NCBI GenBank assembly: GCA_022777645.1
Contig: JALFFX010000009.1
Location: 1 to 51,437, forward strand
Direction of reading: 5' to 3'
Source of the DNA: Erysipelotrichaceae bacterium
Lineage (GTDB): Bacteria > Bacillota_I > Bacilli_A > RFN20 > CAG-826
Length of the DNA stretch: 51,437 nucleotides
Each line of letters begins with the position of its first letter. Within the stretch, counting starts at the first letter, position 1. Position numbers and translations under genes: made by a program. The notes below the pieces were generated by a model, which saw nothing but the letters and a program-made list of their open reading frames with translations, was not told the origin of the DNA and did no database searches. Positions 39,246-48,614 of this stretch are shown here, one piece after another.

Positions 39246-39251
39246 ATTATA
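39246..39251 (-). promoter_or_regulatory. -10 element TATAAT for the ABC operon leader
   Basis: Minus strand GGCGTATAATAAACC ~40 nt upstream of the leader ORF; no strong -35 seen. Confidence 0.5.
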
Positions 39252-39367
39252 CGCCAAAAAGCAAACAGAAAAAGAAAAAAATACACTTTTTTGAAAATTT
39301 TCGCCCTTTCTTTTAAGAAAAAAATAAAATCATAATGCAATAAAAATAAATCTATGTTATTATAATT

Positions 39368-39514
39368 TCGCTCCGAGAAAGGAACTATGCCACTCCTTTG
39401 GAGATGATGAAAGTCATCGTTTATCTGCGTTAAAGATATAAATTAAGTGCATTAACTTTTGTTAATGAATAAGGATGGTACCGCGCTTAGACGTTCCTTG
39501 ATGAACGTTTTTTT
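39368..39514 (+). promoter_or_regulatory. T-box leader of alaS
   Basis: AAGGATGGTACCGCG (39471-39485) T-box motif, stem III CATTAAC/GTTAATG, terminator ACGTTC-cttgat-GAACGT-TTTTTT. Confidence 0.9.
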
Positions 39515-39535
39515 ATTGTTTTGGAGGTTATAACC

Positions 39536-42145
39536 GTGAAAAAATTAACTGGAAACGAAATCAGAAATATGTGGCTTGATTTCTTTAAAAATAAAGGACA
39601 CCACGTGGAAAAAGGTGCATCACTTATTCCATATAATGATCCTACTCTTCTTTGGATTAACTCTGGTGTTGCTGCATTAAAAAAATATATGGATGGTAGT
39701 GAAGTGCCACCTTCAAGAAGAATAACTAATGTCCAAAAATCAATTCGTACGAACGACATGGACAACGTCGGTTATACTTCAAGACATCATACCTTTTTTG
39801 AAATGTTAGGCAATTTTTCAATTGGTGATTATTTTAGAAATGAAGTAATTCCATGGGCTTTTGAAATATTGACCAGTGAAAAATATTTTGCGATGCCTGT
39901 TGATAAATTATATTTTACATATAATCCAAGTGATAAAGCTACTCATGATTTATGGAAAAAGCAAGGCGTTGCCGAAGACCATTTAATCCCTCTTGAAGGA
40001 AATTATTGGGAAATTGGTGAAGGACCTTGCGGACCAAATACAGAAGTATTTTTCGATCGTGGAGAAAAATATGATGACGAACATTTAGGTATTAAATTAC
40101 TTCAAGAAGAGATCGAAAATGATCGTTATATTGAAATCTGGGGAATTGTTTTCTCTCAATATAACGCTCAAGCTGGTGTTGATCGCAAAGACTATAAAGA
40201 ATTGCCAAGCAAAAATATCGATACCGGCGCTGGATTAGAGCGAATTGCTTCTGTCTTACAAGAAACTCCTTCAAATTTTGAAACTGATTTATTTATGCCG
40301 ATTATTGAAAAGGTTGAAAAATTGGCTAATGTTAAATATGAAGAACCTTATTTAACTCCATATCGTGTTATTGCTGACCACATTAGAGCGTTAACATTCG
40401 CTTTAAGCGATGGCGAAACATTTTCAAACGAAGGAAGAGGATATGTTTTGCGCCGCTTAGTTAGAAGAGCTATGCGCTTTGCTAAAAAAATTGGCATTGA
40501 AAAACCATTCTTATATTCGCTTGTTGAAGTCGTTGTTGATAAATATAGTGATTTCTATCCAGAACTTATTAAAAACAAAAATAGAGTAAGCGAAGCAATT
40601 AGAAATGAAGAAGAAAAATTCATCAAAACATTATCAAGTGGCGAAGCCTTGCTTCGCGATATGCTCGCTAATGAAAAACAATTAACGGGAAAAGATGCTT
40701 TTAAACTTTATGACACATATGGTTTTCCTCTTGATTTAACCAAAGAGATTTGTGCTGAACATAATGTCACAGTCGATGAAGTTGGTTTTAATAAAGAAAT
40801 GGAAGAACAAAAACAAAGAGCAAGAAATGCCCGTAGCGCTGAAAACAGTATGCATCGTCAATCCAAAGACTTGCTCGACTTTACAAAGGAAAGCGAATTT
40901 ACCTATGATGATTCATTATTAAAAGCCAAAGTTATCGGTTTATTTAAAGATGGTGTCATTGTTGATCAATTAGTAGATGAAGGCGAAGTTATCTTTGATA
41001 AAACTTCATTTTATGCCGAATCAGGTGGTGAAGTTGCTGATACAGGAAGAATTTATAATAAGGAATGCGATGCTTTAGTTACATATGTTGGCAAAGCACC
41101 AAATAAACAACACATTCATAGTGTTTCCATCAATAAAGGAGTTATCTCAGTCGGTGACGAATTCGTTCTTGAAGTTGATCATAACAAGAGAATGCTAATT
41201 ACTCGCAACCACTCTGCAACCCATCTTCTTCAAGCTGCTTTAGATAAAGTGCTTAACGATGATTCAATCAAACAAATGGGTTCGTTCGTTAGTGATGAAT
41301 ACCTCCGTTTTGACTTCACATACACTAAAAAGATCGAAGAAAATCAATTAAAAGAAATTGAACGCTATGTCAATGAATTAATTGCTTTGGCAATTCCAAG
41401 CGATATTCGCGTATTAGATATCAATGAAGCAAATAAGCTTGGCGCTAAATCGTTCTTCTCAGAAAAATATGGTGAAAAAGTTCGCGTTGTGAGTTTTGGT
41501 GATGTTTCATCTGAATTCTGTGCTGGCTGCCACGTTAGCAACACCAAAGATATTGGTTTATTTGTCATTGAAAGCGAACAATCAATAGCGTCAGGCGTTA
41601 GAAGAATTCAAGGAAGAACATCAATTAATGCTTATAAATTCCTTAAAGATAAAGAGGCAATATTACTCAAAACTCGTGATGAATTAAAGGCTAAATCTAT
41701 CAGTGAAATAAGCGATAAATTATCTGCTTTATTAAATGAAGCAACAAATGTTAAGAAACAAAACGAGACATTGTTAACAAAACTTGCTAACACTATCGCT
41801 GACAATCTTCAAACAAAGTTTGAAGTTGTGAACAATATCTCTTTCTTATATCATTATGAAGAAGATGCAAGCGTTACCACATTAAATCAAATTGGTGATA
41901 GCCTTAAAGTTAAAAATCCATCTTCTATCATTTATTTAGTTGGTGGTAAGGACGGCGATCTTCCACTTGCATGTTTTGTTAACGGTGATGCTCTTAACAA
42001 TAATAAAGCTGGCGATATAATTAAACAAAGCGCTTCATATTTATTAGGAAGTGGTGGCGGAAGACCAAATATGGCCAATGGTCGAGGCAAAGATAAGAGC
42101 AAATTATCTTCGCTCAAGGAATTTGTTAAAGGAATTATAAAATAG
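39536..42145 (+). CDS. alaS: alanine--tRNA ligase
   Basis: 'KLTGNEIRNMWLDFFKNKGH'; GTG start after GGAGG (39523-39527). Confidence 0.97.
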   Translation: MKKLTGNEIRNMWLDFFKNKGHHVEKGASLIPYNDPTLLWINSGVAALKKYMDGSEVPPSRRITNVQKSIRTNDMDNVGYTSRHHTFFEMLGNFSIGDYFRNEVIPWAFEILTSEKYFAMPVDKLYFTYNPSDKATHDLWKKQGVAEDHLIPLEGNYWEIGEGPCGPNTEVFFDRGEKYDDEHLGIKLLQEEIENDRYIEIWGIVFSQYNAQAGVDRKDYKELPSKNIDTGAGLERIASVLQETPSNFETDLFMPIIEKVEKLANVKYEEPYLTPYRVIADHIRALTFALSDGETFSNEGRGYVLRRLVRRAMRFAKKIGIEKPFLYSLVEVVVDKYSDFYPELIKNKNRVSEAIRNEEEKFIKTLSSGEALLRDMLANEKQLTGKDAFKLYDTYGFPLDLTKEICAEHNVTVDEVGFNKEMEEQKQRARNARSAENSMHRQSKDLLDFTKESEFTYDDSLLKAKVIGLFKDGVIVDQLVDEGEVIFDKTSFYAESGGEVADTGRIYNKECDALVTYVGKAPNKQHIHSVSINKGVISVGDEFVLEVDHNKRMLITRNHSATHLLQAALDKVLNDDSIKQMGSFVSDEYLRFDFTYTKKIEENQLKEIERYVNELIALAIPSDIRVLDINEANKLGAKSFFSEKYGEKVRVVSFGDVSSEFCAGCHVSNTKDIGLFVIESEQSIASGVRRIQGRTSINAYKFLKDKEAILLKTRDELKAKSISEISDKLSALLNEATNVKKQNETLLTKLANTIADNLQTKFEVVNNISFLYHYEEDASVTTLNQIGDSLKVKNPSSIIYLVGGKDGDLPLACFVNGDALNNNKAGDIIKQSASYLLGSGGGRPNMANGRGKDKSKLSSLKEFVKGIIK

Positions 42146-42573
42146 TGAATAAATTATTAGGATTAGATCTTGGAACAAAAACTCTTGGTATAGCGATAAG
42201 CGATGCGCTTTTAATCGCGGCTCATGGTTATGAAAATTTTACTTTCGAGCCAGGTAATTATAAAAAAGCGCGCGAGCACGTATTAAAAATATGTGAAGAA
42301 GAAGATATAACCGAGATTGCTCTTGGTTATCCCCTTCACATGAATGGCGAGATTTCAGAAAGAGCTAAATCGTGTCTAAGATTTAAAGATGATTTATTAA
42401 AAGACAATCCAAATTTAAAAATTACAATGGTTGATGAAAGAATGACAACAATTATTGCGAATCGAAGATTATTGGAAGCAGACTTATCTCATAAAAAAAG
42501 AAAAGAAGTCATCGATAAGATGTCTGCAGTTGTCATTTTAGAAAGTTATATGATGACAAGAAAGGGCGGCTAA
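42145..42573 (+). CDS. ruvX: Holliday junction resolvase RuvX (YqgF)
   Basis: 'LLGLDLGTKTLGIAISD', 'VDERMTT'; GTG start. Confidence 0.95.
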   Translation: MNKLLGLDLGTKTLGIAISDALLIAAHGYENFTFEPGNYKKAREHVLKICEEEDITEIALGYPLHMNGEISERAKSCLRFKDDLLKDNPNLKITMVDERMTTIIANRRLLEADLSHKKRKEVIDKMSAVVILESYMMTRKGG

Positions 42574-42574
42574 A

Positions 42575-42850
42575 ATGGATCAAATATTAAACGATAAACA
42601 AATGATTATTACATTAGATAACGGCGAAGAGGTGTTATTGAATATTCTTTTCACATACGAAAACGAAGCGAGAAATAAAACATATGTCTTCGTTTACGAA
42701 GACGAACACGAAGATGACGTTATGGCGTATATTTATGATGAAAATAGTCATTCACTAAGTGAAATCGAAGATGATGATGAATATGATGAAGTCGAAGAAG
42801 TATTCAATACTTTTATGAACGATGAAAATATTCAAGATGCATTAAAATAA
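42575..42850 (+). CDS. DUF1292 (YrzB-like) protein
   Basis: 91 aa acidic protein after ruvX; 'TLDNGEEVLLNILFTYENEARNKTYVFVY'. Confidence 0.85.
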   Translation: MDQILNDKQMIITLDNGEEVLLNILFTYENEARNKTYVFVYEDEHEDDVMAYIYDENSHSLSEIEDDDEYDEVEEVFNTFMNDENIQDALK

Positions 42851-42904
42851 ATTGGTAAAAGAAATTAAATTGTTATAAACTTATAACCTAAGGAGAAAAA
42901 TAAT

Positions 42905-43378
42905 ATGAGTAATGAAAAAATTGTCCTCACCAAAGAAGGTGCTGAAAAATTAAGAGCCGAATACGAAGATCTTGTTCATAATCAAAGAATAGCTATTGCT
43001 TCTGATGTTGAAGCTGCTCGCGCTCAAGGTGACTTAAGCGAAAACGCTGACTACCACGCTTCAAAAGATAAATTAGCCGAAATTGATCGTCGTATTGCTG
43101 AAATCGAAGAAACTTTACGCAATTCCACAATTGTTCAAGAAAAATCCAAAGTTTCAAAAACAGTTGTTATTGGTACAAATGTCAAAATTAGAGATTTAAG
43201 CGATAATAGCGAAACTACATATCGCATCACAAGCACAGTTGAAGCTGATCCAATGAACAATGTTATTTCAAATGAATCGCCTCTTGGCAAAGCTTTATTT
43301 GGAAAACGTGTCGGCGACATTGCAGTTGTTAAAGTTGCTGAAGAATATAGCGTTGAGATTTTAGCTATTGAAAAATAA
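42905..43378 (+). CDS. greA: transcription elongation factor GreA
   Basis: 'LTKEGAEKLRAEYEDL', 'ARAQGDLSENADYHASKDKLAEID', 'SPLGKALFGKRVGD'. Confidence 0.98.
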   Translation: MSNEKIVLTKEGAEKLRAEYEDLVHNQRIAIASDVEAARAQGDLSENADYHASKDKLAEIDRRIAEIEETLRNSTIVQEKSKVSKTVVIGTNVKIRDLSDNSETTYRITSTVEADPMNNVISNESPLGKALFGKRVGDIAVVKVAEEYSVEILAIEK

Positions 43379-43407
43379 TAACAAATTATTCATATTTACT
43401 ATAAATT

Positions 43408-43432
43408 GAGGAATTAATTTCCTCTTTTTTTA
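43408..43432 (+). terminator. greA terminator
   Basis: GAGGAA...TTCCTC followed by TTTTTTT. Confidence 0.75.
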
Positions 43433-43489
43433 ATTTTTTGTAAAAAATTTTAAATTTTCCCCCTATTAATAATTAGGAGGAAAACAAAA

Positions 43490-43669
43490 ATGAAAAGAGA
43501 ATTAACAATCGAAGAGCAAAATCAAATAGTTACTGGTGAAGCAATAACTTTAACAGCGGTGATGGCGATATGCGCGATAGCAATTGCAGCAGTTGTTGTT
43601 TATAAACTCTTCTTATCAAAAGAAGGCTCTACAACGATTCCAGGTGGTTGGAAATTTACATGGGAATAA
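43490..43669 (+). CDS. 59-aa small membrane or bacteriocin-precursor-like peptide
   Basis: AGGAGG SD 9 nt upstream; MKRELTIEEQNQIVTGEAITLTAVMAICAIAIAAVVVYKLFLSKEGSTTIPGGWKFTWE; absent from the ORF track because it is under 60 aa. Confidence 0.75.
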   Translation: MKRELTIEEQNQIVTGEAITLTAVMAICAIAIAAVVVYKLFLSKEGSTTIPGGWKFTWE

Positions 43670-44334
43670 GAATAGAAGATATCCCGCTTCTTCTTAGGCC
43701 GCGAGAAAAAGCTATTCGAGAAGGAATAGAAAGTTTAAGCAATGAAGAATTACTAGCTTTGATTATTTCAAGCGGATCAAAAAATTGTTCCGCAATTGAT
43801 ATTGCAAGAGAACTTTTAAATACATATACAAGTCTTTCTGAATTAAGAAATATATCATATTCTTCACTTCTAAATATGAGTGGTTTAAAGAAAGCAACCG
43901 CTTTGCGTTTATTAGCCTGCTTTACACTTTTTGATCGCTATTACAAAGAGAATTTTAATAATGAAATTTATGTGTATGATACAAAAATATTATATCAAAG
44001 ATATAAATTTCTTGAAAATGAGTTGCAAGAACATTTTATTTTATTATTGCTGAACAACCAAAACAAGATCATTAAAGAGGTCAAATTATACAAAGGCACA
44101 AGTGATCAAATAAGCATAAATACGAAAGACATTTTGCGGGAAATCTTGACATCAAAAGCGACAAAATTTGCAATTGTTCATAACCATCCAAATGACAATG
44201 AAAAAGCGAGTTTTGATGATAAAGAAACGACATTAAAATTAATCAAATTAGCGAAAGAATTTGATGTGATTTTATATGATCATTTGATTATATATCAAGG
44301 TGGTTATTACTCATTTTTGCACAAAAAGACATAA
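43660..44334 (+). CDS. radC: RadC/JAB-domain family protein
   Basis: 'RPREKAIREGIESLSNEELLALIISSG', 'FAIVHNHPNDNEKASFDD'; start at MGIRIEDIP overlaps upstream small ORF by 10 nt. Confidence 0.93.
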   Translation: MGIRIEDIPLLLRPREKAIREGIESLSNEELLALIISSGSKNCSAIDIARELLNTYTSLSELRNISYSSLLNMSGLKKATALRLLACFTLFDRYYKENFNNEIYVYDTKILYQRYKFLENELQEHFILLLLNNQNKIIKEVKLYKGTSDQISINTKDILREILTSKATKFAIVHNHPNDNEKASFDDKETTLKLIKLAKEFDVILYDHLIIYQGGYYSFLHKKT

Positions 44335-44369
44335 AAATATTGCTTAAATCAAATAAATATATATAATAT

Positions 44370-44475
44370 ATATCGTTGTCGCCTCACAAGCTACAACCGC
44401 ATAAAAAAGGTAATTAACTTATTAATGTAAATTAATAGACCTCAATAGCGAGTCATTGGTGAAGAAATGGAGGTA
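44370..44475 (+). promoter_or_regulatory. Candidate L21 leader
   Basis: Conserved-looking 5' UTR before rplU ('GACCTCAATAGCGAGTCATTGGTGA'), after TATAAT-like sequence; recalled similarity to the Firmicutes L21 leader, not verified. Confidence 0.45.
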
Positions 44476-44480
44476 TTTAC

Positions 44481-44789
44481 ATGTACGCTATTATTGAAAC
44501 TGGTGGAAAACAAGTTCGTGTCGAAGTTGGACAAAAAGTTTATGTTGAAAAATTAAACGTCAAAGAAAACGATGCTTATGTTTTTGACAAAGTTCTTCTT
44601 GTCGGTGGAGACGCCCTCAAAGTTGGAAGCCCATATGTTGAAGGTGCAAATGTTACTGCTAAAGTTGTTAAAAATGGTTTAAGCAGAAAACTTCGTATCT
44701 ACAAATATAAAGCAAAACATAACGAACGTAAGACAATTGGTCACAGACAACCATACACTTGCTTAGTTATCGAAAGCATCAATGCCTAA
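44481..44789 (+). CDS. rplU: 50S ribosomal protein L21
   Basis: '[25 protein letters not shown]'. Confidence 0.99.
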   Translation: MYAIIETGGKQVRVEVGQKVYVEKLNVKENDAYVFDKVLLVGGDALKVGSPYVEGANVTAKVVKNGLSRKLRIYKYKAKHNERKTIGHRQPYTCLVIESINA

Positions 44790-44794
44790 TTAAT

Positions 44795-45106
44795 ATGATC
44801 GACATTGAATGCCAAAGAGAAAACGGAAAAATATCTAAAATTTCCGTAAGAGGACATGCTTTATATGACCAATTAGGCAAAGACATCGTCTGTGCCGGTG
44901 CAAGCGCGATTATCTTTGGTGGCCTTAATGCAATAAAAGACATTAAGGAATTTGATATCAAAAAAGCGGATGCATTAATTGAAATAATTGCTCATAAAAG
45001 CGCCTCAATGCACGACCTTGATGTATTGGAAACGATGATTATTCAATTAAAAACAATTGAAGAAAGTTATGGAAAATATATAAAAGTGGTCGAGAAAGGA
45101 TGCTAA
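44795..45106 (+). CDS. prp: ribosomal-processing cysteine protease Prp
   Basis: '[31 protein letters not shown]' with catalytic His/Cys; between rplU and rpmA. Confidence 0.95.
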   Translation: MIDIECQRENGKISKISVRGHALYDQLGKDIVCAGASAIIFGGLNAIKDIKEFDIKKADALIEIIAHKSASMHDLDVLETMIIQLKTIEESYGKYIKVVEKGC

Positions 45107-45108
45107 AA

Positions 45109-45390
45109 ATGTTATTTAAATTAAATTTACAATTCTTCGCTAGTAAAAAAGGCGTCGGTTCAACAAAAAACGGCCGTGATAGCGAATCAAAGCGTCTTGG
45201 TGCTAAATTGTCCGATGGTCAATATTGTACTGCTGGCAGTATTATTTACCGTCAAAGAGGTACTAAAATTTTACCAGGTGTCAACACCCGTCGTGGTGGT
45301 GACGACACAATTTTTGCTACCATCTCTGGAATCGTAAAATTCGAACGTGTTGGTAAAAACAAAACTCGTGCCAGCGTTTACGCCAAATAA
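45109..45390 (+). CDS. rpmA: 50S ribosomal protein L27
   Basis: '[33 protein letters not shown]' with Prp-cleavable N-terminal extension; alternative start at 45100. Confidence 0.98.
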   Translation: MLFKLNLQFFASKKGVGSTKNGRDSESKRLGAKLSDGQYCTAGSIIYRQRGTKILPGVNTRRGGDDTIFATISGIVKFERVGKNKTRASVYAK

Positions 45391-45408
45391 GCACTAAGTA
45401 CTGACAAT

Positions 45409-45439
45409 AAGGGTTCCATATTTATTGGGACCCTTTATT
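45409..45439 (+). terminator. rplU-prp-rpmA terminator
   Basis: AAGGGTTCC...GGGACCCTT followed by TATTT. Confidence 0.7.
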
Positions 45440-45464
45440 TAAAAAATAATTGATAATTAAAAAT

Positions 45465-46736
45465 ATGTTTATTGATAGAGCGATAGTAGAAGTAAGATCA
45501 GGCAAAGGTGGAGATGGCATGATTGCTTTTCTTCACGAAAAATATATGCCAAAAGGCGGCCCAAGCGGCGGCAATGGTGGAAGAGGTGCTTCCATTATTT
45601 TTCGCGCGAATAAGGCGATTAATACGCTTTATAATTTCCGTCATTCCAAAGTTTTTATTGGCCAAGATGGCGGAAAAGGTTTGACCAAAAACAAATATGG
45701 TCGTGGGGCTGATGATCTAATAGTGGATGTCCCACTAGGAACAGTGATTTATAATGAAAAAGATCATTCTTTTATCGCTGATTTATCAACTGATGGACAA
45801 ACTGTTGTTGTTGCCAAAGGTGGAAGAGGTGGCAGAGGAAACGCTGCCTTCAAATCAGATAGAAATCGCGTTCCAAAAATTGCTGAAAACGGCCTTCCTG
45901 GCGAAACAAAAAGATTGATTTTGGAATTAAAGCTTTTAGCAGATGCTGGATTGGTTGGACTACCAAATGCTGGAAAATCAACACTTTTAAGTGTTGTTAG
46001 CAATGCAAATCCTGAAATTGCTGATTATCCATTTACTACTATTGAACCAAATCTTGGCGTTGTCCACGTCAATAAATATGACACTTTCGTCATGGCGGAT
46101 TTACCTGGGTTAATTGAAGGTGCACATTTAGGCAAAGGTCTTGGCTTAGCCTTTTTAAGACATTTAGAAAGATGTCGCGTTATTGTTCATCTTGTCTCAA
46201 TGGAATCGCATGATCCAGTAAATGATTTTAATGTTATTCAAAACGAATTAAAATCTTACGGTTTAGGTCTTGATAAACGTCCTCTTATTGTGGTGGCAAG
46301 TAAAATTGACGCGCTTGAAGATGATAGTGTTATCAAAAAATTTGAAAACGAAATTGGCCATAAAGTTTATCAAATTTCAAGTTTAACTCACAAAGGAATC
46401 GATGAACTTATTAACAAAATCAACGAAACACTTTCCAATACTGCTCAATTCGCCCTCGAACTCAACAAAGAAGACGAAAAAATGAAAGTTTATGATGCTC
46501 ACAAACTTGATAAAAAGATATTTGAAATCAAGCGAGTTGGTGAACATGAATTCCAAATCGTTGGTGAAAGTGTTGAAAGAACTTATTCACTTATCAATTT
46601 ATCAACAGATGAAGGAATAATGCGCCTTATCAATTATTTAAGAAGAATCGGAGTCGAAGAAGCTTTAAAAGAAAATGGTGCTCAATCAGGAGACACAGTT
46701 TCGTTGTGCGATTTCGAATTTGAATACTTTGACTAA
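45465..46736 (+). CDS. obgE: GTPase ObgE/CgtA
   Basis: 'MFIDRAIVEVRSGKGGDGMIAFLHEKY', 'GLPNAGKSTLLS', C-terminal OCT domain. Confidence 0.98.
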   Translation: MFIDRAIVEVRSGKGGDGMIAFLHEKYMPKGGPSGGNGGRGASIIFRANKAINTLYNFRHSKVFIGQDGGKGLTKNKYGRGADDLIVDVPLGTVIYNEKDHSFIADLSTDGQTVVVAKGGRGGRGNAAFKSDRNRVPKIAENGLPGETKRLILELKLLADAGLVGLPNAGKSTLLSVVSNANPEIADYPFTTIEPNLGVVHVNKYDTFVMADLPGLIEGAHLGKGLGLAFLRHLERCRVIVHLVSMESHDPVNDFNVIQNELKSYGLGLDKRPLIVVASKIDALEDDSVIKKFENEIGHKVYQISSLTHKGIDELINKINETLSNTAQFALELNKEDEKMKVYDAHKLDKKIFEIKRVGEHEFQIVGESVERTYSLINLSTDEGIMRLINYLRRIGVEEALKENGAQSGDTVSLCDFEFEYFD

Positions 46737-46801
46737 TAAAATTAGTCTCATATTTTTCTCTATATATTTATTTCTTGAAATAAAATTGCTAAAATTAGAG
46801 C

Positions 46802-46894
46802 ATGAAAAAACATTTTACACTTCCAATACTTGTCGCTTTAATTGCTGCATTTATTATGATGTGTTTGGTTATAGGTTATATATTAATTAATTAG
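46802..46894 (+). CDS. 30-aa single-TM small protein
   Basis: MKKHFTLPILVALIAAFIMMCLVIGYILIN; sits between obgE and ruvA. Confidence 0.4.
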   Translation: MKKHFTLPILVALIAAFIMMCLVIGYILIN

Positions 46895-46897
46895 ATT

Positions 46898-47473
46898 ATG
46901 TACTTCAGTTTCAAAGGAAAAATTATTTATCGCGAAAAAGATTACGTTGTTATCGAAGTGAATAACATCGGATATCAAGTCTATGTTTCTCATATAGATG
47001 ATTTTTCTGTTGGAAATGATGCAACTATTTATCTATATAATGTTGTGCGCGAAGACGAACAATATCTTGCCGGATTTTCATCCATTGATGAGAAGAAAGC
47101 TTTTGAATCATTGATTAGTGTTAAAGGTATTGGGCCAAGAACTGCTCTTAATGCTTTATCTAAAACTAATTCCAGTGATTTATTTAACGCTATTGCGTCA
47201 AACAATATTGCCTACTTAAAAAAATTACCTGGAATTGGCGCAAAAGCAGCTGCTCAAATTATTTTAGATCTAAAAGGTCAATTGACCGAGTCTGATCAAA
47301 AAGGTAATCCAAAACAATATGAAGAAGTTCGCTCTGCCCTTAAAAATTTAGGATTTAAAGTCAAAATTATTGATGATGTTTTATCTCAAATTAATATTGT
47401 TAATGGTACCAATGAAGAGATAATGAGAGAAGCATTAAAAAGGTTAAGAAAAGATTATGTCAAGAATTGTTGA
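46898..47473 (+). CDS. ruvA: Holliday junction branch migration protein RuvA
   Basis: 'MYFSFKGKIIYREKDYVVIEVNNIGYQVYVS', 'GIGPRTALNAL', 'LPGIGAKAAAQIILDLKGQL'. Confidence 0.97.
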   Translation: MYFSFKGKIIYREKDYVVIEVNNIGYQVYVSHIDDFSVGNDATIYLYNVVREDEQYLAGFSSIDEKKAFESLISVKGIGPRTALNALSKTNSSDLFNAIASNNIAYLKKLPGIGAKAAAQIILDLKGQLTESDQKGNPKQYEEVRSALKNLGFKVKIIDDVLSQINIVNGTNEEIMREALKRLRKDYVKNC

Positions 47474-48464
47474 TGGTAGTAAAAACAAAGATGACATCGA
47501 AGAAATTTCTCTTCGTCCTCAACTATTAAAAGAGTATGTCGGACAAAAAGAACTCAAGGATAATCTTGAAGTTTTTATTGGCGCTGCTCTTCATCGCAAT
47601 GAATCTCTTGATCATACATTGTTATATGGTCCTCCTGGCTTAGGAAAAACAACCTTAGCTAACATTATCGCTAATGAAATGCACGCTCATTTTATATATG
47701 TAAATGGTCCTGCAATTGAAAAGCCTGGTGATTTAGCCTCAATATTGTCAACACTTGAACCAGGTGATGTTTTATTTATTGATGAAATTCATCGAATTCC
47801 AAAAATTGTGGAAGAAGTTTTATATGGCGCAATGGAAGATTATAAATTATCTTTTATTACCCAAAAAAATGGTGATTATTCTTCATTGATAAATTTGCCT
47901 CTCCCACCTTTCACTTTAATCGGTGCAACAACAAGAGCAGGCGATTTAACAGCCCCACTTCGCGCAAGATTTGGCATTACCGAAAAATTGCTTTTTTATA
48001 AAGTTGAAGAAATAGAACAAATTGTTAAAAGAACAGCAAAAGTGTTCAAAACTAAAATCGATGATGAAGCCGCGAATTTAATCGCTATTAGAAGTCGTGG
48101 AACCCCTCGAATTGCTAATCGATTATTTAAAAGAGTTCGTGATTTTGCAAACTTTATGGGCAAAGATGAAATAAGTAAAGATGATGCATATAAAGCATTA
48201 AATGCTTTAAAAATTGATTGCATCGGATTAGATGATGTTGACATTAAATATCTTGAAACAATTATTGATCGTTTTCATGGCGGCCCTGTTGGACTAGAAA
48301 CACTTGCCTCTTCAATTGGCGAAGAAGTGATGAATTTAGAAGATGTTTATGAACCTTATTTATTGCAAATCGGATTCATAAATCGCACCCCTCGTGGCAG
48401 AATAGCTACTGATAAAGCTTTTACTCATTTACAAAAATATCATAATAAACTTTTGATAGGTTAA
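47457..48464 (+). CDS. ruvB: Holliday junction branch migration helicase RuvB
   Basis: 'LRPQLLKEYVGQKELKDNLEVFI', 'LLYGPPGLGKTTLANIIANEM'. Confidence 0.99.
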   Translation: MSRIVDGSKNKDDIEEISLRPQLLKEYVGQKELKDNLEVFIGAALHRNESLDHTLLYGPPGLGKTTLANIIANEMHAHFIYVNGPAIEKPGDLASILSTLEPGDVLFIDEIHRIPKIVEEVLYGAMEDYKLSFITQKNGDYSSLINLPLPPFTLIGATTRAGDLTAPLRARFGITEKLLFYKVEEIEQIVKRTAKVFKTKIDDEAANLIAIRSRGTPRIANRLFKRVRDFANFMGKDEISKDDAYKALNALKIDCIGLDDVDIKYLETIIDRFHGGPVGLETLASSIGEEVMNLEDVYEPYLLQIGFINRTPRGRIATDKAFTHLQKYHNKLLIG

Positions 48465-48466
48465 AG

Positions 48467-48491
48467 AATAGGAATTTATTCCTATTTTTTA
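48467..48491 (+). terminator. ruvB terminator
   Basis: AATAGGAA-ttta-TTCCTATT followed by TTTT. Confidence 0.8.
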
Positions 48492-48614
48492 TTGCTCTAT
48501 CGCATATGCGTGCACATTCATGTTGCAATAAAGTTCAAATCGTTGTATATTTTATAGCGTACGTAAATTATTTAATTTACATTTAGAATTTTTATTAGAA
48601 AGAAAGATTAGATT

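Noticed and set aside
39487-39765. Minus-strand 92-aa ORF over alaS start
   Set aside because: Antisense of the T-box terminator and the conserved AlaS N-terminus; no coding character.
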